Assembly: GCA_965644315.1 (NCBI GenBank)
Contig: CBFFRQ010000031.1
Location: 496,001-560,000 of the forward strand
Direction: 5' to 3'
Length of the DNA stretch: 64,000 nucleotides
From: Caecitellus pseudoparvulus
Lineage: Eukaryota > Bigyra: Bicosoecida
How positions within the stretch are numbered: the first letter of the stretch is position 1; the number at the start of each line of letters is the position of its first letter. The notes beneath the pieces were generated by a model. It saw only the letters and a list, made by a program, of their open reading frames with translations, was not told the DNA's origin and did no database searches. The position numbers were made by a program, and so were the translations under genes. This document shows, one piece after another, positions 21,878 through 31,562 of the stretch.

Positions 21878-23103
21878 CTACTGATCAATGTCCTCCTCGT
21901 CGCTGTCGGAGCCGGAGGCACTGCCGCCGCCCTCCCCGTCAGACAGGTCGCCGTCCCCGCCCAGCGCCGCATCGGCACTGTACATGCGGTCCAGCGGGTC
22001 CGCTGTGCGCGCCAGCTCGGCCGCCCGCGCAGAGGAGGCGGCCTGGGCGGCCTGGCGGTCAGCGTAGGCTGCCCCCCGCATCTTGCGGGCTTCGTGGCGC
22101 AGGCGGTTGGGCGACACGAACAGGGGGTTCTGGTACAGTGTGGGGCCGCCGAAGGAGCCGGCGAAGATGCGGACGGGCGTGAGGACGCAGCGCGGGCCCA
22201 CCTCCACGAGGGAGGCGGGCTCCTCCCCCGCCGCCAGCAGCTTCTTGAGGGCCTTGGCGTCCTGCGTCGCGTCCACGATCTGGTAGTGCCGCAGCCACAC
22301 GCGGCCGTCGACGACGTAGAAGCCCAGGACGTGGTCGTGGAAGGGCTGGCTCTTGGGGTGCCCCCGCGGCACGTTGAAGACCTGGATGAACATCTCCTTC
22401 ATGAGGGCCAGGTGGGGCGCCGAGTCGAAGGCCTTGTCGAAGGAGAGCAGGGGGCGGGAGCCCTTCAAGCAGTTGCCGGCCAGGCGCAGCTCATCCATGG
22501 TGTGCACGTTCACGACGTGGAACTTGATGCTGGGGCCAGAGGGCGTCTTGGAGAACCACAGGTACAGGTCGCGCTTCTTGCGCACTTCGAAGAACACCGT
22601 GGAGCCGCAGGACTTGATCTCGGCGATTTCGTTGATGGTGGACAGGTTGTCTTTAGAATCCAGCTTGGAGTCCTTCTTGTGGTGCGGGATGAGCGCCCGC
22701 AGGTCCTCCATCAGGTGCCGGTACCGCGCCGTGATGCCGCGGGAGCAGAACACCAGCACGCGCTGCTTGTTTGTGTAGGATGGGTTGGGGTCGTACACGC
22801 CCGCGGCTGCTGAGGCGTCTGCGTGGCCGGCCGTGTCGCTGGCGCTGGTGCCACTGGCACCTGCTGCAGCTGGCGCGCGGGCGCCAGCCTCTGCAGCCTC
22901 ATCCTCGCTGACACTGTCCGCGGCGTCGGCCTGGAGAAAGGCGAGGGGGGCGGGGGGCAGGAACGTGAGAGGTGGCAGGCGGGCTGCGCTGCACCAATTT
23001 CCGCACGACACACCATGACAAGCGCCTGTTTCTTGTCCTCGTGGGCAGGTGCGTCTGCCTCCGTGGCAGCAGCCGCCTCCCTGGCCCTCTTCCGTTTGTA
23101 CAT
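21878..23103 (-). CDS. BRX1: BRX1 ribosome-biogenesis protein (Brix domain)
   Basis: A 90-nt first exon (23103-23014) and a long second exon (22930-21878) give 380 residues. The Brix domain starts at about residue 80 (QRVLVFCSRGITARYRHLM) and runs through DLRALIPHHKKDSKLD, LNEIAEIKSCGS-type sequence, LYLWFSKTPSGPSIKF, and DHVLGFYVVDGRVWLRHYQI. These are diagnostic of BRX1 rather than PPF1/SSF or RPF2. The C-terminus is acidic (SGSDSDEEDIDQ). BRX1 binds 25S/5.8S pre-rRNA with EBP2 in early 60S assembly in the nucleolus. The 83-nt intron 1 contains GCGGAAATTGG close to its donor. The start is divergent from the cystathionine lyase gene (235-bp gap). Confidence 0.95.
22997..23004 (-). promoter_or_regulatory. 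GCGGAAAT element in BRX1 intron 1
   Basis: In sense orientation it reads TCGTGCGGAAATTGG, starting about 9 nt into the first intron. Confidence 0.4.
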
Positions 23104-23337
23104 GTTCGCTGAGAGGCGGCTCAAGCCGCGTGTGAAGCCGACAGAGGGCTGCAGGCCCCTGCTGTGGAACAGGGGCTGGTGTTGCCGCTGGCAGGCTGAG
23201 CGGAAGGGGGTGGGTGGGAAGGAGCAGAGTTGAATCTGCAGCACTTTCAAATTACCCACGTCACCCCATCTGTGCCAGCGCCCTGCTCGCTTGCCTTTCC
23301 CCCGTGCCTCTTCGCCACCCCCCCTGCCTCGCTCATC

Positions 23338-24794
23338 ATGGCCGCTGCCGCCAGCCACACCCATGACTTTGCCACCGCCGGCTTCGGCACCAAGGTGATC
23401 CACGTCGGGCAGGAGCCCGACGCCGTCACCGGCGCTGTGTCTGTGCCCATCAGCATGAGCACCACCTTCGCCCAGGCTTCCCCCGGCGTCGTGTCTGTGC
23501 GTCCCGCGCTGCCTTCCCGTGCGCGGGTTCCGCGGAACTGCACTGCCGCTGCGCCTGCACGCTGCACAGGGCACTGACAGCGCCCTGAGCTACCACAAGG
23601 GCTACGAGTACTCCCGCACGAACAACCCCACCCGTGCCGCCTTCGAGATGGCCCTGGCTGGCGCGGAGGGTGGCAAGCACGGTGAGGCACCTGCAGAACA
23701 GCTGGGTGCCGGTGGTGCGCCGGGTGACACCTGCAAACACGCCCCCCTTGCACAGGCCTTGCGTTTGCCTCCGGCATGTCTGCCACCACCGCCATCATCC
23801 ACCTGCTGAAGCAGGGCGACCACGTCATCTCCATCGATGACGTGTACGGCGGCACCCAGCGCTTCTTCCGCAAGACAGTGGCGCCAGTGCGTCGTCAGCG
23901 TGTGTCAGCTGCTCCCCCACCACGCCAACGCACACGTCACGCCCTGGCCCGCCACAGACCTACGGCATCACCTTCGACTTTGTGGACACGACTGACTTGG
24001 CCGCTCTGGACGCCGCCTTCAAGGAGAACACCAAGCTGGTGTGGCTGGAGACGCCCACCAACCCCACCCTGAAGGTGTCTGACATCAAGGCCGTCGCCGA
24101 GGTGGTGCACAAGCACGGCGCCCTGCTGGTGGTGGACAACACCTTCATGTCCCCCTACTTCCAGCAGCCCCTGTCCCTGGGCGCCGACCTGGTCATGTCC
24201 TCCGTCACCAAGTACATCAACGGCCACTCCGACGTCGTCATGGGCGTCGTGACCGTCAACGACGACGAGCTGAACGACAAGCTGCGCTTCATCCAGAACG
24301 GCCTCGGCGCCGTGCCCTCCCCCTTCGACAGCTACCTGGCGCTGCGCGGCCTGAAGACCCTGCACGTGCGCATGGCCAAGCACGAGGAGAACGCCCTGGC
24401 CCTGGCCAAGTTCTTCGAGAGCCACGAGATGGTGGAGAAGGTCCTGTACCCGGGCCTGCCCTCGCACCCCCAGCACGACATCGCCGCCAAGCAGGTGGCG
24501 CGTGGCGCCGGCGGCAGCGGCATGCTCACCGTGTACATCAAGGGCGGCCTGGACGGCGCCCGCGTGTTCATGGAGAACGTCAAGGTGTTCACGCTGGCAG
24601 AGAGCCTGGGCGCCGTGGAGTCCCTGCTGGAGTCCCCCGCCATCATGACCCATGCCTCCGTCCCCGCCGAGGCCCGTGCCGCCCTGGGCATCTCCGACAA
24701 CCTCGTCCGCCTGTCCGTGGGCATTGAGGACTACGCCGACCTGGAGGCCGACGTCGCACAGGCCCTGGAGGCCGCCAAGGCTGCCACCGCCTGA
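23338..24794 (+). CDS. Cystathionine gamma-lyase / gamma-synthase family PLP enzyme
   Basis: Four exons (23338-23490, 23570-23681, 23756-23886, 23958-24794) give 410 residues. Exon joins restore the family sequence GYEYSRTNNPTRAAFE, GLAFASGMSATTAIIHLL and DDVYGGTQRFF. The PLP lysine is in SSVTKYINGHSDVVMG, and the C-terminal SVGIEDYADLEADVAQAL is conserved. The enzyme acts on sulfur amino acids, either splitting cystathionine to cysteine (gamma-lyase) or forming it (gamma-synthase). The absence of a plastid transit peptide and of the long N-terminal extension of plant CGS, and the overall length, fit gamma-lyase better, but sequence reading alone does not settle it. The later exons show a strong preference for C-ending codons, which suggests high expression. 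Confidence 0.9.
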
Positions 24795-24995
24795 GCGCCT
24801 AATGCATGACCCGTAGGGCTGCGCTGCCCGCCGCCACGGAGGCGAGACGCACAACGCATGGGGGCGGCTCTTCTTCGGCGTGCTGAGCCGGCGTGTGCAT
24901 GAGCAGCCACGCAGCGGCGGCATTCGACGGCCGGCACAAAACCCAACCCCCCTCCACCGCCCCGCTGCTCGCTGACAGAACCAGTGGCAGCCACC

Positions 24996-27900
24996 ATGGC
25001 ATTGAAGTTCGTGGCCCTTGTGGCCTCCCTGGCAGCTGCTGCGGCGCAGGCGCACCGTGGCAGCTGGCTGGCAGACCCTGCGCCTCGCTCCCGTGCCGAC
25101 GTGACGGGGCATGTGGAGTTTCGCGGCCCTTGCGACGCCCCATACACGTCAGCGCAAGCCCCTGCTCGCGTGGTGACCCCAGGCTCGTCCCTTGCCTTGA
25201 AGTGGCCCCGCAATGGCCGCGCTGGCGGCATGGTGCGCGTGGCGTGGGCGCCAGCTGACTTCAGCAGCTCGGACGCTGCCGCCGCCGTCTTCGACTTGAA
25301 CGTCGCCTCGTACAGCTGCTTCGAGGCGTCCTGCTCCGCCACGACAGGCTGCAATGCGGGTGACATTACCACTGGTTGTGATGCCTGCTCCCACACGGTG
25401 CAGGTGCCGCCCTTCCCCAGCGGAGCGTACACGCTGCAGTGGTGCGTGCAGCACCGGCACCGGCCACGCCGCTTCCCCGCGGCACACGCCGCCCGCTGCG
25501 CTCGTGCACAGGGTCTGGTACGGTGGCGGCCTCGGAGCTGCTCCCCAGTACAGCTGCGTCGATGTTGTCGTGCGCAACACGGCTTCCACAGGCAACCGTG
25601 CGTGCCCATGGCCGGCTGCAGGCCGCAGCATCGCAGCGACGGCACCCTCACTGCACCCACGCCGCCTTCCCCACCACAGTATCGCCCGCATTCACCCCTG
25701 GAGACGCCAGTGGCAGTGCCACATGTGGCGTGTGTGACTCCTGCGACAAGGCGTACCCTGCAGGGACAGGGCCGTTGCTCTCGGCGTTGGCAGAGGGCAA
25801 CTTCACCTCCCGAGCCCGGTCCCCCGGCGCTGGCCCTGCTCTGGGCCTGCCCCGGGAGGAGGCGGAGAGTGCCGCCTGCACTGGCTGCTGGTGGGGCACG
25901 TCTGGCCGCTGCCAGGCCTCCAACACCATGTGCTACGAGACCCTCGTGACAGGGGAGTGCCCCGTCGGCACCGTGCGCTGTGGCAACCAGGCCCGGGAAG
26001 GCGGCGCCCACCCGCCGCCGGCCCTGCCCTCCCCAGGCCCCGGCGCCAGCAACAACCTGCCCTCTCCCTCCCCTTCCCCCGTCACTCTCGCCATCACGCC
26101 CGGCACCTCCACGCCAGGCGTCGTGCAGTGCCAGCGGTGTGAGCTGAACAGCCGCGGTCCCTGCCAGGCGCCCAACGGCGTCTGCTTCGGTTACTCCGCC
26201 CCCGGCAGCTCCACGTGCCCAGAGGGCACTCTGGCGTGTGCCTTGGATGCGACAGCGGACTTCCTGGACAACGTCGGCGCCGCCGCCGGAGTCACAGCCT
26301 CCAAGCGCAGCGCCCCAGCTGGCGATGGTACTGGGGCGCCCGCCTGCAACGCCTGTGTGGACGACACGAGCGGCCCCTGCGTGGCGCCACTGGGCGCTGG
26401 CGCCAGCCAGCACATCTGCCTGCCCTTCCGTGGCTCATCTGGGCGGTGCCCGGCGGGGTCAGTGCCCTGTGCAGGGTCCAGCCTGGTGGCGGGCGGGGAG
26501 GGGTACTCCCTCACCACTGCCGCGACGCCGACGCCGTCCCCCCTGCCGTCCCCCGCCGCCTTGCCCCGTCGTCAGTCCGTGCTGGCACAGCGGGGTGGGC
26601 ACCCCTACGCGCAGATCGGGTATGTGGACGCCACTTCCGTGGGCCTGGCAGCTCGCAAGGCGTCCCGCTTCCACTTCGACGTCACTGCAACCAACGCCAG
26701 CCTGTTTACTCACTTGGTGTGGGCGTACGCCCGGCCCGTCCTCGTGCCCACCTCCAGCACCGCCTACCGGTACGGCTTCTCCGTGTACGGCGCCCGGGAA
26801 ATCCTGTCTGGGTCGGAGGGCAACCCCGCCGACGGGGACATTGCCCGCTGGCACGCTCACGTGCGGTCTGAAAACCCCGCCATCCGCACGCTGCTGGGCG
26901 TGGGCGGGTTCTCAGCGGGGGCTGGCTTCTTCTCGTCAGCCCTGAGCACTGAGGCTGGCCGGGGGGAGATGGCTGCTCGCCTGCTGGGGTTCGCCCGCGC
27001 GCAGGGCTTTGACGGCGTGCAGGTGGACATCACCTACCCAGGCGCAGAGGCGCTGGGCGGGGATGCGGGGGACGACAAGGCGAACTTCCAGGCCTTCGTG
27101 TCGGAGCTGCGCCGGCTCATCGACGGGGAGGCACGCGGGGCCGGAGTGGACCGCCTCATCCTGTCGGTGGGTGTGTCCACCACCCCCGCCATCATTGAGG
27201 ATGCGTACGAGCAGGCCGCCCTGAGCCAGGCGGTGGACCACCTGGTCCTGCATGCGTGGGATGTGCGGGGCCCGTGGGAGTCCACCACCGGCTCCGCCAC
27301 GCCCCTGACCGATGCCGGCAAACAAGGCCTGGGTGTCTCGGACTTCGTGCAAGGCTGGCTGGATGCCGGCGCGGAGCGGGGTAAGCTGGTGCTGGGCGTG
27401 TCTGCTTACGCGCGTGCCTGGCGCCTGACGCCTGACGGTGCGGCACAGGTGTCTGGCACCTACCCCCGAGTGCCAGCAGCTGGCCCTGCGCCAGGTGGCC
27501 CTGACTCCGGCGTGCCAGGGTACCTGACGTACTGGGAGGTGCAGGACATGGTGCGGGGCGGCGCACGCGTGCACTGGGACGGCACGGCTCGCACGTGGAT
27601 TGCAGAGGACGGCGCCGTGTACGCCAGTTTCGAGAACGAGGTGTCCCTGCGGGGTAAGGTGGACTTCATCCGGGAGACACGCATCGGCGGCTACGCGCTG
27701 TGGGCGGTGAACACGGACGACTTCCTGCACGGCTCCCCCCTGGCAGCAGCCCTGGCCACACGCATTACCGCCCCCGCCTCGGACCTGTTCCTGCTGGACG
27801 TCGCACTGGCCGGCAACTCGGGTGTGGGCACGGCGGGCCTGCCGCCCCTGCGCCGCCGCATGCGGGCCTGGGCGCACTCGTGGCTGAGCCTGGAGCCCCC

Positions 27901-29188
27901 TGCCGACACAGACCGCGTGGTGGAGGAGAGTCGGTGCTTCGAGCCTGTCCTGCTGGCGGGCGCGCTGGCGGCTGAGCTGGCCGTGCCGCCCACCGCCCTG
28001 GCAGTGTCTGACATCACCGGCTGGCGTGGTGCCGGCGACTTGAACGACGGCGTCGCCTGCCCCAAGGTGTACACCGTCGGCCTGCGCTTTGTGCAGGATG
28101 TGGGCCTGCCCCTCACCACCTACGCAGGCAGCGCCCAGCCCCCCGACACGGCTCGCATCTCCACCTCCATCGACGCTTCAGGGCTGTGGGTGCCTGCGAA
28201 CCCACCGGCGGACGGCGCCCCCGACGCGCCACCCTCTGGAGCCGCCCCCGTGAACGGCTCTGCGCCCGGTGCCGGCGGCAAGGCGGGTCTGCCCTCCATT
28301 TTCGACGGGGGCGTGGGATCGGGCGGCGCCCTGGGCCCCGCCGCCGCCGTGCCCATGGTGGACTCCTTCTCCCAGGCCAGCACCCTGCAGCGCCCCTCCA
28401 GCGGCTTCTTCGCCTCCCAGCCCTCCTGGCTGGCGCCCTTCTGGTACACGGACGTGGCCCGGGCAGGGAACGCGCGGGGCCTGGTGGGTGCGTGGGAGGA
28501 CCTCGTGGCCGCCGCTGCCGCCGCGCAGCCGGCAGGTTCCTTCACTGGGCCGACGCTGTTCGTGGGCGGCGGCACCTTCGCCATCAACAACGTGCGGCGG
28601 GTGTCCGACAATGTCCTGACGGACTCCACACCCCCCTCCGCGTCGGCCGCCAAGCCCCCCTCCCAGGACACCTCCCGACTCTCCGCTGGCGCTGTTGCTG
28701 GCATCGTCATCGCCGTCATCGTCGTGCTGGTGGTCATCGTGCTGGCCGTCGTGTACCGATCTCGCATCGCGGCTTCCTGTGGCGGCGCGTCTTCTGGCTC
28801 CCGCCCCTCCCGCCGCCGTACCCTCTCAGGCACCCAGCGCCCCCCTGCAGCCTTCATGTCCAAGTGGCCCCCCACTGCAGGCACTGCGCCTAGCCAGGGA
28901 TCGGGCGGGGGCGGCAACAGCGTCTTGACGCCCCCCGTCACCTCCCAGCGCGGCTCCACGCCCTCCAACGCGCCCACCCGCTCCCGCTCCATCAGCGGAG
29001 CAGATGGCACGCCCCGCCCCGCCTCTGTGCGCCCCGCAGCGCGGCTGGGCGCCATGGGGGCCACCGACGCCCCCCCTCGCCCAGCGTCTCGCCGCACGGC
29101 CCCGAGGCGGGTGGTGGCGCCACCCTCCGCCTCCACTGGGGGCGGGGCCCAGGCCCCTCCCCCTGTTCCCTCCCGCAGCTCAAAGTGA
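24996..29188 (+). CDS. Single-pass membrane protein: LPMO-like head, Cys modules, inactive GH18 domain, cytoplasmic tail
   Basis: Exons 24996-25441, 25512-25597 and 25680-29188 (phases 2, 1) give 1346 residues. A signal peptide (1-19, cut AQA|HRGSW) exposes His20, as in lytic polysaccharide monooxygenases. The domain up to about 177 has LPMO-like WPRNGRAGG (69-77), Cys-rich core and WYGGG...YSCVDVVVR. The expected second copper His of the WPxNxH motif is Arg75. Three Cys modules of about 40 residues follow (each ending CPxGT/S-xxC), separated by Pro/Ser linkers. Residues about 380-870 are a GH18 fold (LLGVGGFSAGAGFF; GGYALWAVNTDDF), but the DxxDxDxE motif reads DGVQVDITYP, with Thr629 at the catalytic Glu position. 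A linker region, one membrane helix at about 1182-1205 (VAGIVIAVIVVLVVIVLAVV) and a 140-residue Ser/Pro/Arg tail (PPPVPSRSSK end) complete it. Likely a chitin/glucan-binding surface protein. Confidence 0.82.
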
Positions 29189-29350
29189 CCGCCCGCCCCT
29201 GGCCGCGCGGCCCGTAATGTGTGTGCGTGTGTCACAGTGCACCCTGGCTCGCCCCTGTGTCAGCCCCACTCCCCAAGCTGGGCGTGGTGCTTCCTCGTGT
29301 ATTTGTTCCTGAGCCACAATGCAGACACACAGCTTGCGCCGTGGCGCCGC

Positions 29351-31206
29351 TCACCCCCGCCGTGCCCGCCTGGCCAGACGAGAGGACCGCCGGACTGGGG
29401 TGGGGGGCTGCTTCACGGAGTCCCCCCCGCCCTCGCCAGCCACATTCACAGGCGCGCTGGCGAGGGGGGTGGCGCTCCGGCGGGGGCGCTTGGCGGGGGA
29501 CGCGGGCGGGCACCGCGCCGCCTGCAGGCGCTGCGCCAACGAGGGCATGTCATCCCCCGAGTCCTCCGAGGCGGAGTCCAGGGTGATGGGGGGCGGCGAG
29601 CGCTTGCTACCCCCCAGGCGGGACGGCAGGGGACTGCACCCCTCCCCCGGCGCCGCGCTGGGTCCGGAGCTGGCACTGGTGGCGGTGAGGGGGGACGGTG
29701 CCTCGGGTGGACAGTCTGCCTGCATGTCACTGGCCAGCCCCGCCACCCGTGCCAGCAGCGCATCCACCTCGCCAGTCACGCAGGGTGGGCGAGCCGAGGG
29801 GGGTGTGCTGCCGCCTGCCGCGCTTGCAGCAGCGGCACTCTGCGTCGCACCACCTCCTCCACCACCCTGCTGCACGGAGTATTCCTGCACCACAGCCTGC
29901 ACGTCCACTGTGCGGCCAAGTGCCGCCAGGCGCGCAGCCCGGCCCCGGGGCGCGCGCCCAGCGGTGCGTGTGCGCGTGCGGCGGCGGCGGCGTGGTTCAC
30001 GTGCCGCCTCCTCGCTGGCCAGGGACGACTGCATGGCTCGCAGCGCGACCCGGTCTTCGTCGTCACTGTCGTCGACGTACAGGACACCGGGGTCATCTGG
30101 CGCCGCCTGGACCGCCGCACTGGTCCGTGCAGCAGCTGCGGAGAAGGCAGCTGCTGAGGCCGTCGTGCGGCGTGAGCGCCTGCTGCGACGCGGGCTGGTG
30201 TGGCCACTGGGTGCAGGCGGCGAGTCAGTGTAGTCTTCGTCCCGGCCACTTGAGTCACTGTCTGTGACCACCTCCGCCACTGGCACACGCCGTGCACGCT
30301 GACCCCGCCGGCGGGAAGATTGGGGCGCATTGGCGCCTGCTGTGCGCACAGGCACGCGTCGGGCGCGAGTGCTGGTGCGTCGGCGGGTGACAGACGCGGC
30401 AGCGGCACGTCGCACGGGACGACGGCGAGCCGAGCGCCGGGCAGGCGCCGGCTCAGGCTGGGCGGCGTCTTCCAACAGCGCGGCACGGATGGCAGCCCGG
30501 TCTGCCGCAGGCAGGGACTCGTCCTGCTCCAGTGCAGCCAGCTGCATCCCGCTCTCGTCACTGCGCCCGTGTGCCATTGGGGCCTCATTGGCGCGGCTGA
30601 TACCAGGCAGGGAGGCGGCCACGCCGCCCAGCATGGCGGACCAGCGGTGGATGACGTCATACACGCCCCACATGCCGCCCTGCCGCGTCCCGCCCGGTGA
30701 CGTGCAGGACTGAGGGTACCCCTGCGCCGCCGCTGCCTCTGCCGCCAGCTCCGCCACCTCGTGGTCCAGCCAGTCCTCCGCCTCGCCCGCATCCAGCCAC
30801 TCGTCCTCCTCCTCCTCGTCGTGAGAGTACTCGTCCGAGTCCGCCACCATGTCCAGGGACGTGTAGTGCACAGGCACGTGCTGGTCTCGGTCCGCCACGC
30901 GCTCCGTGCGTGGTGCCGCCGCACGGCGCTGGCGCCGCGAGGCCGAGCTGCTGCGGGCCTGTGTGATGCCGTGGAAGCGTTCCTTGCACACAGGGCAAGT
31001 GTTTGTCACTTTGGACCATTCTTTGATGCAGGCGTAGCTGGTGGAGGCGCAGGGGGCGTGGGGGGGTCAGCAACTGCTCAGCCGGTAGGTGAGGCGGGGC
31101 GCCACCGCGCCACACACCAAAACTCATGCGTGCAGCCGTCCAAAGAGCCCTTGTTGGTGATGGCGTCCTGGCAAATCACACAAATATTGTCATCTTCGCC
31201 TTGCAT
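29351..31206 (-). CDS. RING-finger protein with long acidic/basic disordered tail
   Basis: Exon 1 (31206-31118) and exon 2 (31037-29351) join in phase 2 across an 80-nt intron placed inside the RING. This restores ICVICQDAI...CTHEFCYACIKEW...CPVCKERF, a complete C3HC4 RING at residues about 8-50 and of the PHRF1/TOPORS-type spacing. The remaining ~540 residues are low-complexity: an acidic block (EYSHDEEEEDEW), many Arg-rich stretches (RRRTSTRARR; RRRRRTRTRT), Ser/Pro-rich sequence and a basic C-terminus (SRLARRARRG), consistent with a nuclear chromatin- or transcription-associated ubiquitin ligase. Substrate unknown. A 591-residue product; an in-frame ATG at 31260 would lengthen it by 18 residues. 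Convergent with the membrane protein gene and divergent from ABCF. Confidence 0.82.
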
Positions 31207-31562
31207 GGCTGTGCGTCGGTGTGGGGGCGAGGTGCCCGCCTGTGGGAGGTGGCGCGACACTTGCCAGGCTCAAAATCCGCACGTCACTCCGCCGTGCAAT
31301 TGCTTCGACGCTGCCGGAGCTCCCACGCACACCTGCAGGAGCTGTCGCCGTCAAGAATTGTCAAGTATAGTGGTTTGGCGTGGTGGCACTGGTGCGGGAG
31401 ACCCCTGCCCACGGAAGGGTGGCAAGGGGGGGGGGCATCTCGACTGTGCGGGCAATTGTGCTGCCCAGGCAATCCTCACCCAATCAGCCCATCCACCCAC
31501 GCACACACCCCCGAAAACCAGACCCAAGCACGCATCCACCTGAACTTTCCTGTGCCTGCAAC
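31207..31562. promoter_or_regulatory. Divergent promoter region between RING and ABCF genes
   Basis: A 356-bp gap between two divergent start codons. A CCAATCA sequence at 31480-31486 lies about 80 bp upstream of the ABCF ATG and could be a CCAAT box. A poly-G run is at about 31427-31435. No RNA gene or further ORF is supported. Confidence 0.4.

Noticed and set aside
24731-26413. A long minus-strand frame opposite the lyase 3' end and receptor-like gene
   Set aside because: Random low-complexity translation; the plus strand shows signal peptide, LPMO-like and Cys modules with consistent splice sites.
26640-27740. Active secreted chitinase
   Set aside because: GH18 fold signatures are present, but the DxxDxDxE motif lacks the catalytic Glu (Thr instead) and the protein has a transmembrane helix, so an enzyme call is not supported.
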